A DNA stretch of 64,000 nucleotides. It comes from Pardosa pseudoannulata (Eukaryota; Arthropoda; Arachnida; Araneae; Lycosidae). The translations under genes and the position numbers were made by a program. This document shows, piece by piece, positions 1 to 10,733 of the stretch. The notes beneath the pieces are model-generated. The model was not told the DNA's origin and made no database searches. It saw only the letters and a list, made by a program, of their open reading frames with translations. Position 1 is the stretch's first letter. Every line of letters starts with the position of its first letter. The stretch spans positions 114,522,302 through 114,586,301 of the forward strand of contig CM063508.1 of the NCBI GenBank assembly GCA_032207245.1, given 5' to 3'.

Positions 1-65
1 ATTGTACGGTATGGAATGAAAAACTAATGACGAGCTAGACTCGTCATTTTACCGGAAGGGGTTAA
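1..65. mobile_element. piggyBac-type MITE, right end only
   Basis: The stretch ends in AAGGGGTTAA (TTAA at 62-65). Just inside the end is a short palindrome, ATGACGAG-CTAGA-CTCGTCAT (about 27-48). The TTAACCCCTT terminus and the GACG-rich subterminal palindrome resemble the complete element at 12888-13196. The left end lies outside the window. It sits in the last intron of gene A. The family call is inferred from the TTAA target and terminus; there is no coding sequence. Confidence 0.4.
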
Positions 66-236
66 AGAGGATTCAAGTATTATAAGCTTAAACTATAAGT
101 CAGATAGAAATTCTCAGCAATGGATTAACTTTGTTTCATAAATAAACTATAATTACAAGGTAAATCCATGGTTTAAAAGCTAAATATATATCAAAATAAT
201 TAATTGTATTTTAATCTCTTTGTTTTTATTTTAAAG

Positions 237-477
237 AGTCAAGAATATTAGAGGTCTTCGAGTCATTGACGCCTCAGTGATGCCCATTATTCCATCTGGA
301 AACACAAATGTGCCAACCATCATGATAGCTGAAAAGGCATCTGATATCATCAAGAAATCTATTACGTGCCATAACAATTTTAGAAACGGATGTGACCAGG
401 ATCAAGAAGATGTATATGTAAAGAAACCGTGTAGGGATTGTCGTACTCTCTTTCCCGTCTGCCGGATGTGTTCGTGA
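237..477 (+). CDS. GMC oxidoreductase (gene A), terminal exon
   Basis: This is the last exon of a flavin-dependent GMC oxidoreductase (glucose dehydrogenase-like family; substrate unknown). The acceptor is TTTTAAAG before 237, with one base completing a split codon. The frame then reads [16 protein letters not shown], followed by [19 protein letters not shown], a hallmark of the GMC C-terminal domain. The second Asn of GNTN (codon 307-309) aligns with the catalytic Asn/His partner known from choline and aryl-alcohol oxidases. The stop is TGA 475-477. About 35 residues follow the conserved domain and contain six Cys, ending in a CxxC-x6-CxxC pattern (CRDC...CRMC), which I do not recognise as usual for the family. 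The upstream exons lie left of the window. Gene B at 41959 is a tandem paralog in the same orientation. The family call is firm; the substrate is not determined. Confidence 0.93.
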
Positions 478-696
478 CTGGTAACATAGAATTCGTGATT
501 GAGAGGAGAACTGTATGAAGGAGAGAAACAAATAGTACAAAAAAGAACTTTCATGGCATAATAATTTGTGAATGTAAATAATTCAATGTAAATAACTTGA
601 TATCTTCTTAAAAATGCATTATACTTCTGTGACTGTCTCTTTCAACTTTGTGATGTACAGTGTTATTTGACTTATATGGGTCGTCTCAAGAGATCT

Positions 697-702
697 AATA
701 AA
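697..702 (+). terminator. polyadenylation signal candidate, gene A
   Basis: A canonical AATAAA lies 220 bp after the gene A stop codon, in a run reading CTAATAAAAAGT. It is the first good hexamer downstream. AT-rich DNA produces this motif often, so the assignment is tentative. Confidence 0.4.
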
Positions 703-1700
703 AAGTTATGTAAGTGATAGTTCTGCAAGTGCAAGATCTTTTTTAGAAACTAAGTCTCTCGAATCTCATAAGCTACAGTAGGGCTATGTCATATCAATAT
801 AATTTATTAAACTATCACTCAAATTTCATAAATATAAATTAAAGCTATTAGAAATATAATAATTAAAAATGTGAAGAAGGTTTTACACACAATTGATTAA
901 GTATATATGTCATTAATACACAAAATGAAACTGCAAAAGATGGCATTTTCCTCCCTTTTTTAATTCTTAATAAACATACATACTAATATGTTTCTTTAAA
1001 GTTCATTTATTCGCAGTGATAGACAGAAACACAATACGATCATACTTAACCGACAAATTTTGCTTGAATTATAGTTAGTTTCAATGACTCAACTGTCATC
1101 GTTTAAAGGAGTGGAAATTGCCTATCTTTACGAAAAGAAGCTTAGAACAAGTATAACTGAAAGTCGTAAATTAAGATAAATTTAACATTGTTTCCACACA
1201 TAGCTTTAGCTGTACTAGGAAACAGATTCATAACTGACAGAGTCGCATAAATAAGAGGTCTTAATAGAAAATAAATGCAATGTGAGAACACTATATTTTC
1301 TACTACGCTCATTGTCTTGTAGTCCTCGTTTATACTTGAGTATTAACCTGTGATCAAATGTATAGTAGTATTTATTTTGATTGCGTTGAGTAAAATTATT
1401 TTAGTGCTAAATTTAACCATAGGTTCTAAGAAACTACAGACATAAGATATGAAAATAAACTAAAAGCTAAATTAAAAGCATCTGAAACCAGCTTAAAATA
1501 AAAAAAGTAAATAACTATGTACTTACAAACTGATTCTATCTTCATAAAATATGCTTTATCAACACCTTCAAAATTAGTTGCCACTCTAAATTAGTTCTGA
1601 CAATAATTTTTCATCACTTAAGTAATTATGTAAATATAAGAGAGAGGACCTAATCTCAATATCAAAATGTATGTAAAAGGGGTACCTTTGTGAGTTAATA
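703..1700. other. intergenic, no gene seen
   Basis: AT-rich unique-looking sequence downstream of gene A. No open frame of note and no repeat termini were recognised. Confidence 0.6.
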
Positions 1701-2253
1701 TGTTGTGCCCGGAACACTGCTGGTTGATGACTGATCAGGATTGGGTATGTATGGATCTTTCGTCGATCTGGTCAGGGGCTTCCATCTGAGTCTTTGGGAT
1801 GCGGCCTTAATATTTGATACAGGAACACTTCCCATCGGACTTTTCTCCTCGTCTGGACTGCCGAACACCTTCTCTCGGACTTCCGAACACCTTCTCTTGG
1901 ACCTTTCTCCTCCCTTGGACTCCCGAACACCTCCCGTCGGACTTGTTTCCTCGACTGAACTCCCAAACATCTTCTCTTTTTTTAGATTTTTCTTATTTTA
2001 TTAATTTCATAATTGTCCCTCTTCCTTTTTATCGCCCAATCGGTATAGTTGTAAGAATCTAATTGGTCTGCTTAAACCACGCCTTGAGACCGCCAACGTG
2101 GAAAACCTTACCCCTTCTAATTGGGCCCTGTCCCTTAGGGACTCATAAATAACTCCACAAAGGTACATTCTTATTTTATGTCAAGTACGGAGACGGGATT
2201 CTAATCTGGGATTGGGATCAGAACCCCGCCCGAGACCACAACACAAGACAACA
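1701..2253. mobile_element. solo LTR candidate (about 550 bp)
   Basis: The block starts TGTTGTGCCCGG and ends CAAGACAACA, giving inverted TGTTGT/ACAACA termini as in LTRs. It is clearly more GC-rich than its flanks. A TATA-like CTCATAAATAAC lies near 2150. No flanking coding sequence or partner LTR is seen. The flanks (TAATA and ATATC) share only ATA, so a target duplication is not demonstrated. An internal minisatellite occupies about 1815-1975. The boundaries are inferred. Confidence 0.4.
1815..1975. repeat. degenerate CT-rich minisatellite
   Basis: There are about four imperfect units built from CGGACTTTTCTCCTCG, CTGGACTGCCGAACACC and TTCTCTT. They leave several frames open on both strands, and those frames are repeat artefacts rather than genes. 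Confidence 0.6.
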
Positions 2254-2299
2254 ATATCCGTAGAATATAATTTTATGGTTCTCTGTCTTTTACAAAGAT

Positions 2300-2384
2300 G
2301 TGATGAGGTCAGATTTAGATCCCGATCATTTTACTTCTTGTTTGAATGAATCAATTATATTATTGATCTAAATCGCCTCATCAC
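2300..2384. repeat. imperfect 20-22 bp inverted repeat (hairpin)
   Basis: GTGATGAGG...GATTTAGATC (2300-2321) is answered by GATCTAAATC..CCTCATCAC (2365-2384) across a loop of about 43 bp. It is not a tRNA fold. It could be a palindromic MITE core; no function is known. Confidence 0.5.
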
Positions 2385-2766
2385 ACTCATTAAGCAGAAT
2401 CTGCCGTAAGGACATTCGAAACAGCAACATCTGATCATATTGAACGTATATGTGACTATCTATGCAAATAATTTACATTCTACTCCTCACTAACTAGCAT
2501 AATTAAATGCCTTAATAAACATAGAACACAGTAGACGTAGAGGACAGATGTGGCCAAACTGCAGACCTTAGAGGAATTCAAGAAATACATTAGCACTAAT
2601 ACAATTGGCGTATTGATAATAGAAATATGATTCCATTGTCTTGATGGCTATAATTTTTATGAATAACTATGTATAGTTATAAAGTTTTCATTGTTTTGTT
2701 GTTAGTTTATAAATAATAAAAACTACAATATTAATATACTGTTTTAGTTATTTTACATCAGTTTAG

Positions 2767-2953
<187 letters not shown>

Positions 2954-2956
<3 letters not shown>

Positions 2957-3260
2957 TAGTGTGTGTGTCAGGTTTGGAAGCGTAAAATTAATAATTTAGG
3001 ATTTTGAGAACAGAAAATGCAACTCGCTATTTGTATGGCTCATGAATCTTTAATAACTCATTATAAAAGTATTTAACGCCTAAGGATTGAGAGAGAGCGT
3101 CTTGAAATAGGGTTGCTGCATGAGCCCTCGCTGATTGTAGTTTCTTTGCTAGAGTTTGGATCACGTGCAGCCATGTTGATGGTTAACTGTTAAAATGTGC
3201 AATATACATGAATAAAAATATTATCAAGACATCACTGTGTCTATGAATTCTTATAAGCGT

Positions 3261-3317
<57 letters not shown>

Positions 3318-3505
3318 GTAATGATATTTTTAAATACTAAACAACGTAATTAAATGTCTGTCTTAAAAAAATAGAATGGTAATAATCATGGTTCGGCTAA
3401 AATACCGGAAGTTCTGAAAGTAATTATCCATTGGGACTCTTAATAGCGTAAATGCTGATTTTATAACGTTCGGATTATTTTTTTTGATTAATACTTCCTT
3501 AAACA
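2954..3505. other. intergenic with TA/TG microsatellite
   Basis: No gene is seen. A compound (CA/TA)n-(TG)n tract occupies about 3263-3317. Confidence 0.7.
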
Positions 3506-4418
3506 TCCTCTATGTAATAATAGATTAAGTAATCTATCCGTCTGTCCTCGAATTTATGAAGCTGTTGGACCTGGAATGGATAGAAGCATCCATATTGGAT
3601 TCTTCATGAATTAGGGTTAGCAAAATTCAAAGAAAGTTCGAAAACGTTTGAAATCTATACCTGCCCCTCTTTTCGATCGCTAAATGCCATTATTTCAAGC
3701 CCTGTTTTCCCTGGTTAAGAGCAGGTGATTAAATATATCAATTTACCACACAATAAATAGGTAAAAATAACATTTTTTTTCTACCATTATGATGTCATTC
3801 CTTTAACCATCTCATTTAATCATTTCTTATTTTAAATTATATAAATATCGTTTGCCTTATTTTCATACGTTTTATCACTGAATTTAGATATTACGTAAAT
3901 ATTTTTCTTTTATATTTGGTTTAAATAATATATTAGGTAAATATGTGATAATTTTAAATTTAATTTCCGATTTTTTTTCTGTTGCGATAAAGATTATTTC
4001 ACTGGTATTAACAACAAATTCTTTTCATAAAAGTCTAGGAGTCTATTTCACAGACTAATAAATATCTAGCATTTAAGGTATATATCTTTGGAAATTAAGA
4101 AGTTTGTTCGTTTGTGTGTTTCTTTTTTATACATAATCACACGGTTTGCAATCGATTTACTAAATTTTGGACATCATCCATATATACCGCCAAATAATCA
4201 CTGCCAATATTAAAACCTCTGTTATCCATCCTATCACGTAATATGATATGATGAATTAAAGTTAGCAACTAACATTTAGTCAGTAAAGATAAACAAATTA
4301 TTGAGCGTGTACTAGATAATCCTCAGACAAAAAAACATTTTTTTAAATCAATACAAAGGGTACTTTAAAATTCTGGAAAAAAAATTCTGAACCCGTTACA
4401 TGACGGGCTATATGCTAG
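3506..4418 (+). mobile_element. Helitron-like non-autonomous element, copy 1
   Basis: The 5' end is A|TCCTCTATGTAATAATAG. The 3' end is a hairpin, CCCGTTACATGACGGG, followed by CTATATG and CTAG|T. A subterminal hairpin plus CTAG inserted between A and T is the Helitron hallmark. The body (ggacctggaatggata, atccatattgga, cgtttaatgccatt-like blocks) recurs at 54206-56119. About 330 bp near 3990-4318 is absent from the other copies and may be an insertion. No Rep/helicase coding is seen. Confidence 0.5.
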
Positions 4419-4830
4419 TCAAATCATAAAAAAAGAAAAGTAATTTTAAAAAAAAAAAACCTTTCGATTTTACTATTTTAAGATAGGAAAGATACTAATG
4501 CTTGCAACTATTCTAAAACGCTGCGACTAATCTTATATTTCGTTTTAATGAGGAATATTCCGGAAAGTTCTTAGAAATTTATAAAATAAATTCTGTCCTC
4601 AAAGATATTTCACACTCAGTATGTACTAATACTTAAATTATCAAGGACATTTAGCTCTGTATATCAATAACTTTTTGAGTTATTACATTTTTCGTGATAA
4701 ATGGAAAAAAAATTATGGTTATGAACAGATATTATCGTCTATTGCTGGCAACTTAATTGGAATCTGTATTTAAATGAATTTCAAATTAATAACATTCCAA
4801 TCGTGCTCAAGGCAAAATAATTCAAATGTG
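4419..4830. other. intergenic, no gene seen
   Basis: AT-rich filler between two transposons; nothing recognisable. Confidence 0.6.
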
Positions 4831-4838
4831 GTTTGGGA

Positions 4839-5618
4839 CAGTGGTGCGCAAACTTTTTTCGACTGCGACCCCTTTTGTAGAGTGAAAATTTTTGGCGACT
4901 CCTAGAGATAAATGTTTACAAATACGATGTATATTTCGCGCATTTCTTTCTTTTCATCGAATAAAAACATCATCATATTTGACTCATATTAATTTTATTT
5001 ATAATTTTAAGAAAATACTTTTTGTATAACACAAAAATCAGTAAATTGCCCTTTAATGAGATGTATGTGGCTGCAAGTTTCTAATTATCTCATCGATGTT
5101 TGGATGTATGTTGCTAATTGCAATTCGCATATCATCTTCAGGGTTTAAACGCGAGCGGTATTTAGTTTTTATTGAAACTAGTTTGCTAAATCCAGTTTCA
5201 CATAAATACGTTGATGCAAATTGTATTAACACTCTGATGGCATTCTTGCATAAAAAGGGATATTGTTTTTCCACAGATAGCCAAACTTTTTGACAAGGCT
5301 GAGTCTTAAATTGATTTCGAAGAGTATAATCACTAATTAGATCTATCAATTGCCCTTTTTCACTAATTTGAAGAGTTGAACTGCATATATGTCAAAGGAA
5401 AAGGGATCACGAATCCAACCAAGATTGTTTTCAGGAAAATTCTCGAAAAATTTTTCTCTAGCTTTTCAATGTGATTCGAAATGATGTTTTTACATGTAAA
5501 TATATCTATATTATTTTCAGCAGCATGCAGAGATGATGCATTTCATAAAAATTTGGTGACCCAAAAAAACTTCTGGCGACCCCCTCAGGGGTCGCGACCC
5601 CTAGTTTGCGCACCATTG
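4839..5618 (-). mobile_element. hAT DNA transposon, internally deleted
   Basis: The termini are CAGTGGTGCGCAAACT and its near-perfect inverse AGTTTGCGCACCATTG. They are flanked by an exact 8-bp target duplication, GTTTGGGA, at 4831-4838 and 5619-5626. Next to the ends are GCGACCCC motifs typical of hAT elements. Only the C-terminal part of a transposase remains, on the minus strand. At about 780 bp it is a non-autonomous remnant. Confidence 0.9.
5053..5349 (-). pseudogene. hAT transposase C-terminal fragment
   Basis: A 98-codon open frame encodes the hAT C-terminal dimerisation region. Visible pieces are FASTYLCETGFSKLVSIKTK, then YRSRLNPEDDMRIAISNIHP and a terminal SH, as in ZBED/SCAND3-like transposases. 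The DDE catalytic region and BED finger are missing, deleted with the rest of the element. It lies wholly within the hAT element at 4839-5618. It is a relic, not an expressed gene as far as the sequence shows. Confidence 0.85.
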
Positions 5619-5626
5619 GTTTGGGA

Positions 5627-7516
5627 GACGGAGGAATGACATTTTTATGTTATGGATATTTCTATTACTGCAACTTTGTTCATATACTCTTGATGTGTAT
5701 TACAACAGCTGCAAAAGTTGTGTCTGGAATGAACGCACTCTTCCCTTCTATGTAAAATTTAATGCAAGTATTGCAAATGCGAAAAATTTCAGTGTTCAGA
5801 TTTCAAAGGGAATAAGCATTTTGACTGTGCTTGAATCAATGTGGACTAATTTCGGCACAACGTCTGTACATATGTCCAAGAAAATTTTAACTCTGACAGA
5901 TTAAATATGCATTTTGAACATCCCTTAATTAATATTGTCTGGTTCCTAAGTGACCTTAGTATAAGCACACAATCATATTTCAAAATGAATTTGCAAAAAT
6001 AAATTTTTTATACAGAACTATTCGCAATGTATGTTTATTTTTAAGTTAATAGCTGTTAAAAAACATATTTAAGTTAACAGCTGTTAAAAAAACATAAAAG
6101 TAAATACTATAATACATTTCATCATCTGGTTATTTGAAAAATAATTCTGATATTTAAAGAAATACTGATGTTTTATTTCTTTAAAGAAAATATTCATTTA
6201 CATTCTACAATTTCTTATGCTTTTCAATTTTCTAAATTTAATAAAAATGTTTGTTATAAAACTGATAGTACAGATTTCAAGAAATGAAGAAAACAAATAC
6301 ATTAAATATTGCTAAAGTTTTTTCTTTTCCGTTAGCTTTATTTCATATGTATAACTTATTACACATTCGGCTTCAGATTTGGCTCGATGCACATGCTTGT
6401 AACATTTTATATGTAAAGCATGGGTGGTTTTCAGTATTTTTAAAGGATTTGCTACTGTGCAATAAAGAATTTAATCTCACATGAGCAATTTCTACTTCTT
6501 ACTTCCTTTTTAAGATAGTATAATTTTAATCATACGATGATTTCTTTATAAATAATACAGCTGTCCTGTCTTATATTTCTTTAGCAGCATCAATGAATGC
6601 ATAAAAGTTGGAATAAATAGTATAATCAATGAAAAATTTTCAATTTATAATGGTCTATTCTCATAAAAACTGCGATCATTGTTTGTTAACAAAAACAGAT
6701 CTGAGGACGAGTCTAAGAGCTTTAAGCTTAATTCCCAATATTCCAAATATTTGATACAAATTATTAATATTTCTACTGTTATAACTATGAATTAATCTTA
6801 ATAATTAATTAATATTTCCTAATTATTAATTATTATTAAATAAATATTCTTGATATGTGATTTTTAAGTCAATTGATTATATGGAAATTATGTCATCATA
6901 AAGTTTGTTGAATGTAGGGGACTTTTATAAGTAAATAAGTCTAATTAGCTATCGTATTACAAAGACTGACCATAGCGCTGCAAAGAAAACCAAATAAAAA
7001 GTAAATAACGAATATATATAAGGGTTGCTGTCATCAACAATTAGAACAATTTGGTTTCCCGTACATAAAAGCCATAAAGTTGACAGTGTCAAAATGTAAC
7101 TGAAAATAAGTTCAAACAGGTAAGCGACAAAGCCCCTACTCTCTAGAGATCTCTCTACTAGAGACCACGTCTCTCTAATAGTGGTAGTAATCTGGAGTAC
7201 CCCTGTTTTTAGTTCTATCTATTTTTCGGTCAGGTCTCATTTGTGCAACGTGACTTGTAATAAAACCCCGATTAATTGGCCCAGATAATTATTTAACTGA
7301 GGTATACATGCTTTGTCGACAGTCGTCCGTCAAATAGCTACCTGAATGAACTTATGCATTTTGAACTTAAATTTTCTTTTGTCTTTCTCCAACGAGGTTT
7401 TTCCACTCGATTACGATTTGACATGAGTGCATGCTGAGGCAAGATGGACTCTTTTCCATTTCTGATGAGACAAAAATCTCATTGTATACAGACACACATG
7501 TATATATCTACTATCT
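5627..7516. other. intergenic, no gene seen
   Basis: Mostly AT-rich. A small direct duplication lies at 6042-6095 (AAGTTAACAGCTGTTAAA, twice). Two short open frames (5647-5904 and 6284-6484, +) show no family motifs, no start context and no splice partner. A more GC-rich patch at 7120-7290 contains CTCTCTAGAGATCTCTC-like near-palindromes of unknown origin. Confidence 0.5.
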
Positions 7517-7517
7517 A

Positions 7518-7595
<78 letters not shown>

Positions 7596-7634
7596 TAGAT
7601 AGATAAATACACACATATATGTACACACACATAC

Positions 7635-7725
<91 letters not shown>
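7517..7725. repeat. (TA)n microsatellite, two tracts
   Basis: Two long TA tracts are separated by about 60 bp of GATAGATA/CACACATA degenerate repeat. Open frames of Tyr-Ile over it are meaningless. Confidence 0.95.
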
Positions 7726-7727
<2 letters not shown>

Positions 7728-7728
<1 letters not shown>

Positions 7729-7873
7729 CACTTCTATTTAAATTAATTCTTTTCCTTTTATGAAAATTTTTTTACTTTAACCTTGGCTTGTATTACATAC
7801 ATATTGCAGTTGGAAGTGAAACTTCTAAATCAAACAAATCTAAAATATAAAGTTTTAAGCCTTGGTAATGAAA
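7728..7873 (+). repeat. direct repeat, left copy
   Basis: This matches 8530-8691 closely: both contain GTGAAACTTCTAAATCA, then CTAAAATATAAAGTTTTAAG, then GGTAATGAAATA. The left copy is cut exactly at AATGAAATA by the mariner-like element that starts at 7876. The right copy runs on into TTTTCGATGATAAGG. Confidence 0.85.
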
Positions 7874-7875
7874 TA

Positions 7876-8493
7876 CAGGGTGTCCCAAAATGATCGCATA
7901 AAATCTGCACAGCTACATTCCTCGTTGGAAGTACATAAAAACTGCCCAAAGAAGCGTTCCTGTACAATTCATAATTGACGAGAAAATTACGAAAATCAAA
8001 TTATGACGTCCCTACCGGTGCAAGAAAAAAACCCACTTTATTGTATATATCAACAACATTTATTTGCATATCTTTCCAGACGATATTCTTTAAAACGTTA
8101 GCTGTGCATATCGCGTCATGCATGTGCGCGTCACGTGCAATGACGTTAATCCGCCGTTAAACTGGTATTTAAAAGGATGCACCTTACAGCTACCGATAGT
8201 CTTTGTATGATGGCCATATATTCCGTTCGTGATTTCTGTGGCATGTACCTGATGTACGGCCGATGTAATGAAAATGCCTTACGAACTGTTAGGGAGTATG
8301 CCCGTGCATATACTGCTGTTGATATGTTCAATAAAGTATTTTTTTTGTACCTGCAGTGACTTCAATACTTTGTTTTTCGTATTTTTCTCGTAAACTATGG
8401 ATCTTACAGGCACGCTTCTTCGGGCAGTTTTCATGTACTTCCAAAGAGGAATCTAGCTGTGTAGAGTTTATGCGGTCGTTTGGGGACATTTTG
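7876..8493 (+). mobile_element. mariner-like element with about 160-bp inverted repeats
   Basis: The left end is TA|CAGGGTGTCCCAAAATGATC. Its inverse at the right end reads ACAAAATGTCCCCAAACGAC before TA at 8494-8495. The inverted similarity continues far inside, about 7876-8045 against 8330-8493 (for example GGAAGTACAT.AAAACTGCCC). Only an N-terminal transposase module remains. TA target plus CAGGGTG termini fit Tc1/mariner. Confidence 0.75.
8210..8320 (+). pseudogene. DUF4817-type transposase N-terminus
   Basis: The frame reads MAIYSVRDFCGMYLMYGRC, then NENALRTVREYARAY. This is the helix-turn-helix module (DUF4817-like) found at the N-terminus of some arthropod mariner-type transposases. 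It stops where the right inverted repeat begins, so the DDE domain has been deleted. Confidence 0.65.
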
Positions 8494-8529
8494 TATATAT
8501 GAGGGGGGAAGAATGCAAAACTTAGCGCT

Positions 8530-8691
8530 AGCACTTCTCCTATTGTAGATTAATACTTTTCTTTTTATGGAAAAATCGTATATTTTACTTTAACTTTGTC
8601 TTGTGGTTTTTACATATGTATTTCAACTGAAAGTGAAACTTCTAAATCAGACAAAGCTAAAATATAAAGTTTTAAGCCTCGGTAATGAAAT
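8530..8691 (+). repeat. direct repeat, right copy
   Basis: Partner of 7728-7873, about 0.8 kb downstream and without the insertion. See that entry. Confidence 0.85.
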
Positions 8692-10259
8692 ATTTTCGAT
8701 GATAAGGAAAAATTTACGACATATTATATTCCGTTTTATTTTCATACTAAGGGGAATTTTTCTAGGCGTTAATCATCCGGTAAAGTATTATTTTCGTCAC
8801 AAATATATTTCTTTACGGTAATATAGTACTGAATGTTCTTAAAACTATTTGGGCTACACCATAGCAAAGCTAATTTCAACTAATCGCTGCTATATACCTG
8901 CCGCAGTTTTCTCGTTAACGTTTGAATGGCTCTCTACTTTCACCATATTCATCAAGTACTAACTGATGCATTTAACTCGATCTGAGATTTGTTTTCCATG
9001 TAACGTCTTCAATGTTCTTGAGTGAAGAAGTAGCGCGAAGAAAGATCACAGACTTAACAGAATTGGAAATCACTTTTTTTTTCTGGAGTAAATAATTGCT
9101 ATATACAAAAGCATTCTAATATCCCAAAAGAATTTGAAATGTAAAGGATTGTTGTTTGGATAACATATTCACGGTGATTACGGTCGTAAAAAGAATTAAA
9201 TATTATCACATGAGGGGGAGGCTTTTAAAGGGTGAAACGTGAACCCAATCTATACCCCATTCGGTGTCCGAGACTCTGCAGTTCCTTATATGAGCTGACT
9301 TTACGAGTTTCCCTCACGTAATTCCTTAAAAGTTGAGTCCGGTCAAAAGTCGTGGAAGCGTCCAGGAGGTCAACGCACACCTACGTAAAAAAATGTCGAA
9401 AGCCCTGAGTCGCAAAATTCTAGGCAAATATCCTAGGTGTCAGTTACGATTCTAGTTACCTGAGAATTCCAGCTAAGGTTACAGCTAGTTAGTTAGTCGA
9501 ATTCACATTCGCTAGCTGTCCCTTTCCGAAATTCTCAGGAAAATGCTCCGGAATCATTACTGCGACAGATCAGGGCTTGACGCCTATTCAACCGAACTGT
9601 TAATATCCCAGACACTGCATCGCCGAGCCATTGTAGTCTGGTCAAGCAGGTGGGACCCAGCTCGGCCGATTTCGGTCATTAGTATTCTGAACAAGGGGGT
9701 CTTCACATCTATTATAACTAGAAAATAATATTTCTAACACACAATAAGAAAAATGTCACTTTAAATTTAGCAAAAACTTCCAAATGTCTTAATATTTCCT
9801 TTTTTCGAACACAAGTATTCCATTACTGCTTAATCCATTGTACACAGTATCTACCTTTCCCTCTATTGAATTTGTTTTCTGCACTGTTATAATATTTCAC
9901 TATTTTGTTTAGCGCAGATTATCCTTACCTGTATTTTACGCCATTAAACTCCAACCAGCTAACCAACCATATTACACAGTTACTCCGATAAATCCCTTTT
10001 CCAACCGATTTCTGTGTGATGCACACAAATATTATTCCATGACGAATAAATATTGAAGACAGAGTCAGTTGTGAGTAAAGTCTTTTATTGTCCTTTTAGA
10101 TGATTATTATGAAGAAATTAAATTCACTTTTAAAGATGATTTCAAGCCATTTTCAATAATGTCATACAGTGGTAAAATATTACCTTACGATTCGAAAGCC
10201 AAGCTAATCTGCAGGAGCCTTATTGGAACTCACGAGCCGCTCTGTAGCCAACTTTAATA
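8692..10259. other. intergenic, no gene recognised
   Basis: The part at 9205-9700 is noticeably more GC-rich than its surroundings and contains a small inverted pair (CCTGAGAATT near 9460, AATTCTCAGG near 9530). It looks like old transposon sequence, but no termini or protein motifs were identified. The rest is AT-rich. Confidence 0.45.
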
Positions 10260-10733
10260 ATTATTGTAGTTGCCTTTTAGTATTTAACAATAGATTGTGC
10301 TCCACCTTGCACTAACGGAAATAATCTGAAGGTGACTTTCCCAATAGACTAGTAAACAAACGATAAATAACGATAAATATAAGTAATAAAAAATTCAAGT
10401 CATACGAGAAGAACAATCAGAACTGATTAAATTCAAACGACTGCGTAGAAAAAACTGAATAATTTTAGAACAGGTAACTAACTGTAAAGAATATATTAAA
10501 AATTTAATCTTATTTTTCAAACGATTTTAAAAGATAAAATCAAGTATTTGTGCTTCCTGTTGAATGTTTACTACTCGATAATGAACTGTCCCTCATACGA
10601 AAACACTTACGGTTGATAGTACAGCTCAGAAAACGCTTTAAGCTAGTATTTGAAAAACATGGTGTTTCTTCCTGTAAACATAAGCAGGAATCTCTTAGAT
10701 GACACAATTTTAAAAAGAAAAATATCACTCTTT
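10260..10733. repeat. interspersed repeat Y, copy 1
   Basis: Diverged copy of 37470-37917 in the same orientation. Shared blocks include CCACCTTG..C.AACGGAAA, AAATTCAAGTCATAC, CAGACGATTTTAA-like text and TTCCTGTAAA.ATA. It is interrupted on the right by the piggyBac element at 10734. The type of element is unknown. Confidence 0.6.

Noticed and set aside
1741..2062. Overlapping open frames around 1700-2060
   Set aside because: They come from the CT-rich minisatellite, which keeps several frames open on both strands.
9205..9728. Coding exon or LTR in a GC-richer patch
   Set aside because: A 61-codon frame without motifs; no TG/CA termini or duplications could be placed.
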